The notes: generated by a model not told the origin, from the sequence alone. A DNA stretch of 64,000 bases from JBFWRK01 sp050248955 (GCA_050248955.1 JBFWRK010000005.1:1-64000); one strand, 5' to 3'. Counted from the stretch's first letter, positions 1 through 8,318 are shown. Made by a program: numbers and translations.

Positions 1-1
1 G

Positions 2-127
2 GGTGACAACGTGCAGATGACGGTCGAGCTGGGTAAGCCGATCGCGATGGACGAGGGTCTCCGGTTCGCGATCCGTGAAGGTGGTCGCACCGTGGGCGCC
101 GGCCGCGTCACCAAGATCATCAAGTGA
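2..127 (+). CDS. tuf: Elongation factor Tu, C-terminal 41 residues (cut by window edge)
   Basis: Only the 3' end is present; the gene runs off the left edge. The readable part ends in AIREGGRTVGAGRVTKIIK, the classic end of domain 3 of EF-Tu, the GTPase that brings aminoacyl-tRNA to the ribosome. The stop codon is TGA at 125-127. rpsJ follows 29 bases later, the usual tuf-rpsJ order, so the two are probably cotranscribed. Confidence 0.93.
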   Translation, partial: GDNVQMTVELGKPIAMDEGLRFAIREGGRTVGAGRVTKIIK

Positions 128-156
128 TCTGACGAACCGAGCGACAGGACTTCCCC

Positions 157-471
157 ATGGCACAGAGCATCCGCATCCGCCTCAAAGCGTTCGACCACGA
201 GATCATCGATCAGTCGACGCGCAAGATCGTCGAGACCGTCACGCGCACCAACGCGACGGTTCGCGGTCCGATCCCGCTCCCGACCGACAAGCACCGCTAC
301 ACGGTGATCCGGTCGCCGCACAAGGACAAGGACAGCCGGGAACACTTCGAGATGCGCGTGCACAAGCGGCTCATCGACATCGTCGACCCGACGGCCAAGA
401 CGATCGACAGCCTGCAGCGCATCGAGCTGCCGGCCGGCGTCGACATCGAGATCAAGATCCAGTCCGCCTGA
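157..471 (+). CDS. rpsJ: 30S ribosomal protein S10
   Basis: S10 sits in the head of the small subunit and, in bacteria, also acts as NusE in transcription antitermination. The protein is 104 aa, normal for the family, and has the conserved RIRLKAFDHEIID start and the central loop GPIPLPTDKHRYTV. The ATG follows a purine-rich GACAGGA stretch. It is normally the first gene of the S10 operon followed directly by rplC, but here a strong hairpin follows 23 bases after the stop and two unrelated genes separate it from rplC. Confidence 0.97.
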   Translation: MAQSIRIRLKAFDHEIIDQSTRKIVETVTRTNATVRGPIPLPTDKHRYTVIRSPHKDKDSREHFEMRVHKRLIDIVDPTAKTIDSLQRIELPAGVDIEIKIQSA

Positions 472-494
472 GCCGAGCGCTCATCCGGTTCTGC

Positions 495-524
495 CAACGG
501 GCGGCCCTGCGGGGCCGCCCGTTG
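495..524. terminator. Strong hairpin after rpsJ
   Basis: A perfect 13-bp stem (495-507 with 512-524) encloses a 4-base loop. It lies between the stop of rpsJ and the stop of the convergent dioxygenase gene, so it could serve both. No U-tract follows. It suggests that the tuf-rpsJ transcript ends here and does not run on to rplC. Confidence 0.75.
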
Positions 525-536
525 CGCGCCACGGCC

Positions 537-1334
537 TCAGCCCACGATCGGGAAGCGGTCGTCGTCGAGCGGGCCGCCGACCACGAGCGACCGCTGCTCG
601 AACGGCGGGGAGTGCAGCCATGGCCGGAGTGCGAACGTGGCGTCATCGCCGAGCCAGCGGAAGCTCACGGCCCGACGCGCGTGAGTGAGCGCTTCGGTGC
701 CGGGCGCGTCGTGCAGCACACGGAAGTGGAAGGCGAGCACGTCGCCGGGCTCCACGTCGAACGACACGATCAGGTGCTGCTCGCGCTCGCCTTCGATGTC
801 GGGCACGAGCTCGAAGCCGTCGCCGGCATCGGCGTACGAGACGTCGTCGACGAACCGGCGGGGGACGAACCAGCGGCCCCAACGGTGCGAGCCGGCGACG
901 AACTCCATCCCTGCCGAGCTCGGCACCGCATCGAGCGCGATCCACATGCTCACGTTCTGGTCGCCGTTCACGCAGTAGTAGGGCTGATCGTGGTGCCACG
1001 GCGTGCGCTCCTTCGTACCCGGCTCCTTGACGAGCACGTGCTCGTGGAAGAAGCGGCTCGTGGCCGAGCGCATCAGCCGCCGGGCGATCGCGGCGAGGTG
1101 CCCGTCGCGCACGAGGTCCCGGTACTCGGGAACGTCCTGCCAGGTGACGTAGTCGGTCCAGAACCCGACGGTGTCACCCGGCGCCGTGTACTGGAACGCC
1201 CATGGGCTCGGTCGGAGCCGGTTGTGCTCGACACCCCGCGCCAAGCGCTCCAGCACGTCGTGATCGACGACCTGCCGGAGCACGACCACCCCGTCGCGCT
1301 CGTACGTCTCGACGTCGCTCTCCATCGGGAGCAC
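537..1334 (-). CDS. Phytanoyl-CoA dioxygenase (PhyH) family Fe(II)/2-oxoglutarate oxygenase
   Basis: The 265-aa protein belongs to the PhyH-like double-stranded beta-helix oxygenases, which hydroxylate substrates using Fe(II) and 2-oxoglutarate. The metal site is readable: HHD at residues 114-116 gives the H-x-D pair, and the distal His lies in VLHDAPGTE near residue 208. The substrate cannot be predicted. The gene is convergent with rpsJ and divergent from the alpha/beta hydrolase, so it interrupts the S10 operon. A GTG start at 1334 is chosen because a TACGTT box lies 6 bases upstream, as expected for a leaderless mRNA; ATG at 1325 is the alternative. Confidence 0.85.
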   Translation of the reverse strand: MLPMESDVETYERDGVVVLRQVVDHDVLERLARGVEHNRLRPSPWAFQYTAPGDTVGFWTDYVTWQDVPEYRDLVRDGHLAAIARRLMRSATSRFFHEHVLVKEPGTKERTPWHHDQPYYCVNGDQNVSMWIALDAVPSSAGMEFVAGSHRWGRWFVPRRFVDDVSYADAGDGFELVPDIEGEREQHLIVSFDVEPGDVLAFHFRVLHDAPGTEALTHARRAVSFRWLGDDATFALRPWLHSPPFEQRSLVVGGPLDDDRFPIVG

Positions 1335-1340
1335 CGGCCC

Positions 1341-1346
1341 AACGTA
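1341..1346 (-). promoter_or_regulatory. Putative -10 box of the PhyH gene
   Basis: TACGTT on the minus strand ends 6 bases before the GTG start at 1334, with no Shine-Dalgarno site between, which suggests a leaderless transcript. No convincing -35 was seen. Confidence 0.4.
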
Positions 1347-1428
1347 CCGGTGGAGCCGGACTCACCGGTCCGGTCGACGGTGCTCCCCGGAGACGCGCCA
1401 CGACACGGCGGCCGTCCGGAGGCGGACC

Positions 1429-1434
1429 TACAGT
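1429..1434 (+). promoter_or_regulatory. Putative -10 box of the alpha/beta hydrolase gene
   Basis: TACAGT ends 7 bases before ATG 1442. The spacing predicts transcription starting at or next to the start codon (leaderless). Confidence 0.42.
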
Positions 1435-1441
1435 CCGCTCC

Positions 1442-2671
1442 ATGCAGCACTTCGACGCTCACCTCGGCGGCCAACGGCCGTTCGGGCTCGGCTTCTGGCC
1501 GCTGCCCGAGGACGATCCGGGCGTCGAGATCCCGCGCGAGTCCATCCGACTGGTGTCACCCGACGGTGCGCTCGTCCGCGGTCTGCTGTGGACGCCACCG
1601 CGGGGCACGCCGTGGAAGACCGCCGTCATCCTCAGCCACCCGCGGGGTGACTTCAGCGTGCACTACGCCTGTCCGCTGCTCGCCGCTGCCGGCTACGCGG
1701 TGCTCGGGTTCGGCACTCGCTACATGAACAACGACACCGACTGCCTCCACGAGTCCTGCATCATCGACGTGCAGACGGCGCACGACGAGATGCGCCGCCG
1801 CGGCGCCGAGGCGGTCGTGCTGCTCGGCAACTCGGGCGGCGGGTCGCTGATGGCCATGGCGAACGCGGACCTCGGCATCGGTGACGGCTGGGTCGGCATG
1901 GCTGCACACCCCGGCGAGGGCGTCTTCATGAACCAGGTGATCGATCCGTCCGTCGCCGATGAATCGGATCCGCTCAGCCGCGTACCCGAGCTCGACATGT
2001 ACGACCCGGACAACGGGTGGCGCCCCTGGCCGGAGCCGTGCACGTACGACCGCGACTGGCTCGCCCGGTACCGCGCCGCACAGCTCGCCAGAGTGGCCCG
2101 CATCGACGCGATCGCCGAGCAGTCCATCGCTGAGGCCGCAGATGCGCGTCGGCGCCTCGGCGACATGAACAACGGCGACACGAACAACGGCGACATGGAC
2201 AAGGCGACCGACATCAGGGCGTACCGGGACCTGCGGGCGCGGGCGGTGGCGACCACCTACCTCACGATCTACCGGACCCTCGCCGACCCGGCCTACCTCG
2301 ACCTGTCGATCGAGCCGGACGAGCGCCCGCTCGGCTCGCTCTTCGCCTTCCCCGATCCGCTCGACGCGAACTATGGCCGAGGCGGCCTGGCCAGGACGAT
2401 GACGGCGCGGGGCTGGCTCTCGACGTGGTCGGGGCGTTCCAGCCAGGCCAAGCTCGCCGACACCATGCCGAAGGTCGTCGTGCCGACGCTCCTCGTCCAC
2501 CCGACCGCTGACACCGAGATCAGGGTGTCGCAGGCGAAGGAGATCGTCGACCGCGCGGGCGCCGCCGACACCACGTACGTCGAGCTGCCCGGCGCGCCCC
2601 ACTACCTGGAGGGCCATCGTCCCGAGGCGCTCGCCGTCGTGGCCGACTGGCTCGCCAAACGCTTTCCGTGA
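1442..2671 (+). CDS. Alpha/beta hydrolase (dienelactone-hydrolase-like), substrate unknown
   Basis: The product is a 409-aa cytoplasmic alpha/beta-hydrolase. The nucleophile elbow is GNSGGG with Ser131; the likely acid is the Asp in HPTADTEI and the likely base the His in GAPHYLEGH near the C-terminus. A helical cap with a short DMNNG/DTNNG repeat lies between residues 160 and 320. An upstream in-frame extension is open, but ATG 1442 is preferred because a TACAGT box lies 7 bases before it. The gene is divergent from the PhyH gene and precedes the promoter region of rplC. No signal peptide is seen. The reaction cannot be assigned. Confidence 0.82.
   Translation: MQHFDAHLGGQRPFGLGFWPLPEDDPGVEIPRESIRLVSPDGALVRGLLWTPPRGTPWKTAVILSHPRGDFSVHYACPLLAAAGYAVLGFGTRYMNNDTDCLHESCIIDVQTAHDEMRRRGAEAVVLLGNSGGGSLMAMANADLGIGDGWVGMAAHPGEGVFMNQVIDPSVADESDPLSRVPELDMYDPDNGWRPWPEPCTYDRDWLARYRAAQLARVARIDAIAEQSIAEAADARRRLGDMNNGDTNNGDMDKATDIRAYRDLRARAVATTYLTIYRTLADPAYLDLSIEPDERPLGSLFAFPDPLDANYGRGGLARTMTARGWLSTWSGRSSQAKLADTMPKVVVPTLLVHPTADTEIRVSQAKEIVDRAGAADTTYVELPGAPHYLEGHRPEALAVVADWLAKRFP
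2162..2206 (+). repeat. Three 15-bp tandem units inside the hydrolase gene
   Basis: Imperfect 15-base units at 2162, 2177 and 2192 encode DMNNG, DTNNG and DMDKA. They lie in the cap region and may vary in number between strains. Confidence 0.6.
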
Positions 2672-2686
2672 ACCGGCTCGTCGCAC

Positions 2687-2715
2687 TTGGTGATCGGCGC
2701 GTTCGCCGATAGAGT
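2687..2715 (+). promoter_or_regulatory. Putative promoter for the rplC-led ribosomal operon
   Basis: TTGGTG (2687-2692) and TAGAGT (2710-2715) are separated by 17 bases, a sigma-70-type layout very like that before infA. Transcription from here would give a leader of about 200 bases before rplC. Since rpsJ ends in a hairpin 2.2 kb upstream, rplC needs its own promoter. Confidence 0.45.
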
Positions 2716-2728
2716 CTCCAACTCGTGC

Positions 2729-2896
2729 CTTTCGGGTTGTGATCCGAAAGACCGTGAACGTCGCTCAACCGAAGTCCATGTGTGCCCGGGACCGCCCTGG
2801 GGACCTCATGGCAGCAACCGAATTCGATGCTCCGCCGGCGTGTGCCGAAGCGGAGCATCGGCGTGAGAGACCAGCACTCGTGCCATGAGCACGGGT
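2729..2896 (+). promoter_or_regulatory. Structured 5' leader of rplC
   Basis: Three hairpins can be read in the leader. The first is 2729-2735 with 2744-2750 (7 bp). The second is 2825-2835 with 2850-2860 (11 bp perfect), extended inside by a 4-bp stem and a GTGT loop. The third is 2876-2883 with 2889-2896 (8 bp with one wobble pair). The rplC start follows at 2920. In other bacteria S10-operon leaders bind ribosomal protein L4 for feedback control. Whether this leader does the same is inference. Confidence 0.45.
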
Positions 2897-2919
2897 CCCG
2901 GAAGACAGAGGCAGCCGCT

Positions 2920-3573
2920 ATGGCGACGAAAGCGATCGTCGGCGAAAAAGTAGGAATGACGCAGGTCTGGGGTGAGGGCAACCGCATCATCCCGGTCACC
3001 GTCCTCCGCGTGGAACCAGCTCGCATCGTGCAGGTGAAGACCTCCGAGCGCGATGGCTACACCGCGGTGCAGGTGACCTTCGGCCACAAAGATGCGAAGA
3101 AGTTCAACAAGCCCGAAGCGGGCCACTTCGCCAAGGCCGGTGTCGCACCCGGACGGCGCCTCGTGGAGCTCCGCCTCGACTCGGTGGACGGACTCGAGGT
3201 CGGCCAGGAGATCAACGTCGAGACCCTCAACGCCGGAGAACTGGTCGACGTGACCGCCATCAGCCGGGGCAAGGGCTTCGCCGGCACGATGAAGCGGCAC
3301 AACTTCAAGGGTCAGGGCGCGAGCCACGGCAACCACAAGCACCACCGGGCGCCCGGCTCCATCGGGGGCGCTTCGTTCCCGGGCCGCGTGTTCAAGGGCG
3401 TCAAGATGTCCGGCCACATGGGTCACGAGCAGGTCACGACGCTCAACCTCGAGATCGTGCAAGCCGACGGCGAGCGCAACCTGCTGCTGGTCAAGGGTTC
3501 CGTCCCGGGTCCGAACGGCGGCGTCGTCATCGTCCGCAACGCCGTGAAGGCTGCCAAGAAGGGTGCGAAGTGA
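2920..3573 (+). CDS. rplC: 50S ribosomal protein L3
   Basis: L3 helps organise the peptidyl transferase region of the large subunit. The 217-aa protein has the typical N-terminus MATKAIVGEKVGMTQVW and the long internal loop MKRHNFKGQGASHGNHKHH that reaches toward the catalytic centre. An in-frame extension upstream (from 2782) lies in the leader and has no family similarity, so ATG 2920 is used. Its stop overlaps the start of rplD in TGATG. Confidence 0.97.
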   Translation: MATKAIVGEKVGMTQVWGEGNRIIPVTVLRVEPARIVQVKTSERDGYTAVQVTFGHKDAKKFNKPEAGHFAKAGVAPGRRLVELRLDSVDGLEVGQEINVETLNAGELVDVTAISRGKGFAGTMKRHNFKGQGASHGNHKHHRAPGSIGGASFPGRVFKGVKMSGHMGHEQVTTLNLEIVQADGERNLLLVKGSVPGPNGGVVIVRNAVKAAKKGAK

Positions 3574-4667
3574 TGGCTGCGGTGACCGTGAAGAACACCA
3601 CCGGCGCTGACCAGGGCACGGTCGAGCTCGCTGCCGACGTGTTCGGTGTGCAGCCCAACGTGCCGTTGATGCACCAGGTCGTGACCGCGCAGCTGGCCAA
3701 GCGCCGCGCCGGCACGCAGAGCACGAAGACTCGTGCCGAGGTGCGCGGCGGCGGTCGCAAGCCGTACAAGCAGAAGGGCACGGGCAACGCCCGTCAGGGC
3801 TCGATCAGGGCCCCGCACTTCAGCGGTGGTGGCGTGGCCCTCGGCCCGAAGCCCCGCAAGTACGACCAGAAGACCCCGAAGAAGATGATCCGGGCGGCGC
3901 TCCGTTCGGCGCTCTCCGATCGCGCTGCGGACGGCAAGATCGTCGTCGTCGCCGAGTGGGGCTTCTCCGAGCCGAAGACGCGCGATGCCGTGAAGGCGCT
4001 CGGCGCGCTCGGCCTCGAGGGCAAGCTCCTGGTGGTCGTGCAGCGTGACGAGGTCACGGCGATCAAGGCGTTCCGCAACCTCCCCGAGGTGCAGCTGATC
4101 GAGGTCGGCGAGCTCAACGCGTACGACGTGCTCTGCAACGACTGGATCATCTTCACGACCGCCACGCTGCCGGCCGGAGCGGCCGGCGAGGTCGCGGTGA
4201 CCGACGCACCGGCGCCAGCGAAGAAGGCCGCAGCCAAGCCAGCCGCCGAGAAGCCGGCCGCCGAGAAGCCGGCCGCCGAGAAGCCGGCCGCCGAGAAGCC
4301 GGCCGCCGAGAAGGCAGCGCCGGCCAAGAAGGCGCCCGCCAAGAGGGCGACCGCTGCTGCAGCGGAGGCCGAGGCGAAGGAGACGGACGAGCCGAAGGTC
4401 GCGACGTTCGCTGCGCTCCCCGAGGGTCCGCACGGCCCGGGCAGCGCCGCTGCCAACGAGGACGGTTCGGCTCCCGAGGGCTTCGACATCAAGGGCAATG
4501 CCGACTCGATGCTCTACCACGTCCCCGGCAGCCGCTTCTACGAGCAGACGGTCGCCGAGGTCTGGTTCGACTCCGCGGAGTCCGCCGAGACAGCCGGCTT
4601 CCAGCTGCCCCCGAGCCAACGTGACGGCGACGACGCGAGCGCCGGCGACAAGGAGGATTCCGAGTGA
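3573..4667 (+). CDS. rplD: 50S ribosomal protein L4 with a long C-terminal extension and extra domain
   Basis: L4 binds 23S rRNA and its loop lines the peptide exit tunnel. Residues 1 to about 212 are ordinary L4, including the tunnel loop with GGGRKPYKQKGTGNARQG. The usual length is about 205-220 aa; this one is 364 aa. After the core come an Ala/Lys/Pro/Glu-rich linker with tandem AEKPA units from residue 225, then a 64-residue module (288-351) with IKGNADSMLYHVPGS and AEVWFDSAESAE, then an acidic tail. The same module ends L22 in this operon with 61 of 64 residues identical. ATG 3573 overlaps the rplC stop; GTG 3570 is an alternative. The stop overlaps the GTG of rplW. Confidence 0.95.
   Translation: MAAVTVKNTTGADQGTVELAADVFGVQPNVPLMHQVVTAQLAKRRAGTQSTKTRAEVRGGGRKPYKQKGTGNARQGSIRAPHFSGGGVALGPKPRKYDQKTPKKMIRAALRSALSDRAADGKIVVVAEWGFSEPKTRDAVKALGALGLEGKLLVVVQRDEVTAIKAFRNLPEVQLIEVGELNAYDVLCNDWIIFTTATLPAGAAGEVAVTDAPAPAKKAAAKPAAEKPAAEKPAAEKPAAEKPAAEKAAPAKKAPAKRATAAAAEAEAKETDEPKVATFAALPEGPHGPGSAAANEDGSAPEGFDIKGNADSMLYHVPGSRFYEQTVAEVWFDSAESAETAGFQLPPSQRDGDDASAGDKEDSE
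4245..4319 (+). repeat. 15-bp tandem repeat encoding AEKPA in L4
   Basis: Four perfect copies of GCCGAGAAGCCGGCC start at 4245, 4260, 4275 and 4290, followed by a degenerate fifth. They encode a flexible charged linker between the L4 core and its extra domain. Such repeats can change copy number by slippage without breaking the frame. Confidence 0.9.
4434..4625 (+). other. Duplicated 64-residue domain, copy 1 (in L4)
   Basis: This stretch encodes residues 288-351 of L4. Against copy 2 (6733-6924) it differs at 22 of 192 bases and 3 of 64 residues, and includes a 38-base identical run (4476-4513). The pattern IKGN-x3-S-x2-YH-x-PGS-x2-Y-x2-T-x2-E-x-WF-x9-AGF resembles a short module at the ends of some nuclease-like and secreted bacterial proteins that I recall being called the sunset domain. 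That family name is from memory. Confidence 0.85.
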
Positions 4668-4954
4668 AGGATCCCCGTGACATCATCCTCGAGCCCGTGG
4701 TCTCCGAGAAGAGCTACGGCCTCATCGAGCAAGGCGTCTACACCTTCCGGGTCGACCCCCGTGCCAGCAAGCCCGAGATCCACGACGCGATCGAGGCGAT
4801 CTGGGGCGTGACGGTCGTCAAGGTCAACACCCTCAACCGCCAGGGCAAGTCGCAGCGCAACCGCCGCAGCAACCGCGTCGGCAAGCGCGCCGACACGAAG
4901 CGGGCCATCGTGACCCTCGCCCCGGGCAACGAGATCCCGCTGTTCGAGAACTGA
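4664..4954 (+). CDS. rplW: 50S ribosomal protein L23
   Basis: L23 sits at the rim of the exit tunnel and is the docking site for trigger factor and SRP. The 96-aa protein begins MKDPRDIILEPVVSEKSYGL and has the usual tip with NRQGKSQRNRRSNRVGKR. It starts at GTG 4664, overlapping the rplD stop by 4 bases, so the two are translationally coupled. rplB follows after 13 bases. Confidence 0.96.
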   Translation: MKDPRDIILEPVVSEKSYGLIEQGVYTFRVDPRASKPEIHDAIEAIWGVTVVKVNTLNRQGKSQRNRRSNRVGKRADTKRAIVTLAPGNEIPLFEN

Positions 4955-4967
4955 GCCAGGACCAGCC

Positions 4968-5804
4968 ATGCCTCTCCGCAAGCGCAAGCCAACCAGTGCC
5001 GGCCGTCGGTTCCAGACGGTCTCCGACTTCTCCGAGGTCACGAAGACCACCCCGGAGCGCACCCTCGTCGTGCCGCGGCCGAAGAAGGCCGGGCGCAACG
5101 CCCACGGCCGCATCACGTCCCGTCACAAGGGTGGTGGCCACAAGCGTCAGTACCGCCTCGTCGACTTCAAGCGCGTCAAGGACGGCATGCCGGCCAAGGT
5201 CGCCTCGATCGAGTACGACCCGAACCGCACCTGTCGCATCGCGCTGCTCCACTACGCAGACGGCACGAAGGCGTACATCCTCGCCCCGAAGGGCCTGAAC
5301 GTCGGCGACAACGTCCAGAGCGGTCACGGCGCCGACATCAAGCCGGGTTGCGCGCTGCCGCTGCGCTACATCCCCGTCGGCACCACCGTCCACAACGTCG
5401 AACTGCGTCCCGGTCAGGGCGGCAAGGTCGCTCGTTCCGCCGGCATGAGCGTCCAGCTCGTGGCGAAGGAAGGCGATCATGCGACGCTCCGCATGCCGTC
5501 GACCGAGATGCGCCGCGTCCCGATCGACTGCCGTGCGACCATCGGCGAGGTCGGCAACTCCGAGCACGAGCTGATCAAGATCGGCAAGGCCGGGCGCAAC
5601 CGCTGGAAGGGCGTTCGCCCGCAGAGCCGTGGCGTCGTCATGAACCCCGTCGACCACCCGCACGGCGGTGGCGAGGGCAGGACCTCGGGTGGTCGTCACC
5701 CGGTGTCGCCGTGGGGCAAGCCCGAGGGCCGCACCCGCAGCAAGAAGAAGCCGTCGCAGCAGTTGATCATCCGCCGGCGCCGGTCCGGCAAGGGCCGCCG
5801 GTAA
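4968..5804 (+). CDS. rplB: 50S ribosomal protein L2
   Basis: L2 is a core 23S rRNA-binding protein needed for subunit association and peptidyl transfer. At 278 aa it has family length. The strongly conserved C-terminal loop NPVDHPHGGGEGRTSGG, with the functionally important His, is intact, and the protein ends in a basic tail. It lies between rplW and rpsS in the standard S10 order. Confidence 0.97.
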   Translation: MPLRKRKPTSAGRRFQTVSDFSEVTKTTPERTLVVPRPKKAGRNAHGRITSRHKGGGHKRQYRLVDFKRVKDGMPAKVASIEYDPNRTCRIALLHYADGTKAYILAPKGLNVGDNVQSGHGADIKPGCALPLRYIPVGTTVHNVELRPGQGGKVARSAGMSVQLVAKEGDHATLRMPSTEMRRVPIDCRATIGEVGNSEHELIKIGKAGRNRWKGVRPQSRGVVMNPVDHPHGGGEGRTSGGRHPVSPWGKPEGRTRSKKKPSQQLIIRRRRSGKGRR

Positions 5805-5824
5805 GGGATCGAGAGGGTAGACAC

Positions 5825-6109
5825 ATGGCTCGCAGCTTGAAGAAGGGTCCGTTCATCGACGACCACCTCCTGAAGAAGGTGGACACGTTGAACGCGGCCG
5901 GAGAGAAGAAGGTCATCAAGACCTGGTCCCGTCGCTCGACGGTCATCCCCGACATGGTGGGTCACACCATCGCGGTGCATGACGGTCGCAAGCACGTGCC
6001 GGTCTACGTGACCGAGGCGATGGTCGGTCACAAGCTCGGTGAGTTCTCGCCGACGCGGACCTTCAAGTACCACGCCGGCCAAGAGAAGAACACGAAGGGT
6101 CGCCGCTGA
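5825..6109 (+). CDS. rpsS: 30S ribosomal protein S19
   Basis: S19 works in the head of the small subunit next to S13. The 94-aa protein starts MARSLKKGPFIDDHL, the family signature, and has the conserved HTIAVHDGRKHVPVYVTE. An in-frame upstream extension overlaps rplB and is discarded; ATG 5825 is used. Its TGA shares a base with the rplV ATG. Confidence 0.97.
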   Translation: MARSLKKGPFIDDHLLKKVDTLNAAGEKKVIKTWSRRSTVIPDMVGHTIAVHDGRKHVPVYVTEAMVGHKLGEFSPTRTFKYHAGQEKNTKGRR

Positions 6110-7010
6110 TGACCGGACCGAAGACCAACGAGGGCGCCACCGTCACCGGCGAGCGCACCGGCACGCGTGCCTCGGCGCGCTACTACCGGTCGTCCGCGTA
6201 CAAGGCGCGTGAGGTGCTCAACCTGATCCGCGGCCTCGACGTCCGGCGCGCCGACGAGGTGCTGCAGTTCACCGACCGCGACGTCTCGAACATCATCCGC
6301 AAGGTGCTCGCCTCGGCTGTCGCCAACGCGCAGCACAACGAGGAGCAGGATCCGGACGAGCTGTACATCCGGGCCTGCTACGCCGACGAGGGTCCGACGC
6401 TGAAGCGCTTCCGGCCCCGCGCCCGTGGCCGTGCGAGCCGCATCCGCAAGCGCACGAGCCACATCACGGTCATCGTCGATCGGATGACCGACGACATGTT
6501 GGCCCGCCGCCAGGCGAAGGACTCTGCCAGGCAGCAGTCCGGTCGCGCCGGGCGCGTCACCGGCAGTGCCGCGTCCCGTCGTGCGCGCGTCGAGCGTTCT
6601 CGCCAGGCCGCCGCAGGCAAGGCACCGGGCAGCGCCGCCTCAGCGAAGGGCGTCTCCACCGACACCACCGACGATGTCGACGACACCACTGATGTGCAGC
6701 CACTGGCTGACGTCGGCACCGCGGCGCCGTACGGTCCGGGCAGCGCAGCGGCGAACGAGGACGGTTCGGCGCCGGAGGGCTTCGACATCAAGGGCAATGC
6801 CGACTCGATGCTGTACCACGTCCCCGGCAGCCGTTCCTACGAGCAGACGATCGCCGAAGTCTGGTTCGACTCCGCCGAGTCCGCCGAAGCGGCCGGCTTC
6901 CAACTGCCACCGTCGCAGCGCGACGAGGGAAGCGCCAGCGACGAGGAGCAGTCGAGCGAGACGAAAGCGAAGCGGACGTCGAGCGAGACCGAAGAGACGG
7001 AGAGCAACTG

Positions 7011-7011
<1 letters not shown>
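6109..7011 (+). CDS. rplV: 50S ribosomal protein L22 with a long C-terminal extension and extra domain
   Basis: L22 spans the large subunit and, with L4, makes the narrowest part of the exit tunnel. The core (about residues 20-135) is typical, including the basic hairpin DEGPTLKRFRPRARGRASR. The usual length is 110-130 aa; here it is 300. The tail has an Arg/Ala/Ser-rich linker (about 140-205), then the same 64-residue module found in L4 (residues 209-272), then an acidic Ser/Glu-rich end. The start shares a base with the rpsS stop and the stop shares a base with the rpsC start. Confidence 0.95.
6733..6924 (+). other. Duplicated 64-residue domain, copy 2 (in L22)
   Basis: Encodes residues 209-272 of L22. 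It is about 88 percent identical in bases to the copy in rplD (170 of 192), including synonymous positions across the centre (6775-6812 is an exact 38-base match). That fits a fairly recent duplication or gene conversion between the two genes, though shared codon bias may contribute. Confidence 0.85.
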
Positions 7012-7895
<884 letters not shown>

Positions 7896-7900
7896 CCGCC

Positions 7901-8317
7901 ATGTTGATGCCCCGCAAGGTCAAGCACCGCAAGCAGCATCGTGGCCGTACCCAGGGCATGTCCCGCGGCGGCAACGAGCTCGCGTTCGGCGAGTTCGGCA
8001 TCCAGGCCCTCGAGCCGGGCTGGATCACCGCTCGCCAGATCGAGGCTGCCCGTATCGCCATGACCCGCGCCATCAAGCGTGGTGGCAAGGTCTGGATCAA
8101 CGTGTTCCCGGACAAGCCGGTCACGAAGAAGCCGGCCGAGACGCGCATGGGATCCGGCAAGGGCAACCCCGAGTTCTGGGTCGCCGTCGTCCGCCCCGGT
8201 CGCGTGCTGTTCGAGCTCTCCTACCCGAACGCCGAGATCGCCAAGGCGGCGATGGAGAAGGCAGTGCAGAAGCTGCCGATCAAGGCTCGTGTGATCTCGC
8301 GAGTGGAAGGCGTCTGA
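7901..8317 (+). CDS. rplP: 50S ribosomal protein L16
   Basis: L16 contacts the A-site tRNA region. The 138-aa protein begins MLMPRKVKHRKQHRGRTQG and has the conserved Gly/Lys-rich segment RMGSGKGNPEFWVAVV. ATG 7901 is used; ATG 7907 would remove only two residues. It sits 5 bases after rpsC and 1 base before rpmC. Confidence 0.97.
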   Translation: MLMPRKVKHRKQHRGRTQGMSRGGNELAFGEFGIQALEPGWITARQIEAARIAMTRAIKRGGKVWINVFPDKPVTKKPAETRMGSGKGNPEFWVAVVRPGRVLFELSYPNAEIAKAAMEKAVQKLPIKARVISRVEGV

Positions 8318-8318
8318 G

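Noticed and set aside
75..1727. A 550-codon plus-strand frame covering the tuf end, rpsJ and the region opposite the dioxygenase
   Set aside because: Low-complexity Arg/Pro/Ala product in a different frame from S10 and antisense to the PhyH gene.
472..2919. The S10 operon split considered as a mobile-element insertion
   Set aside because: No transposase, terminal inverted repeats or target duplication were seen around the two inserted genes.
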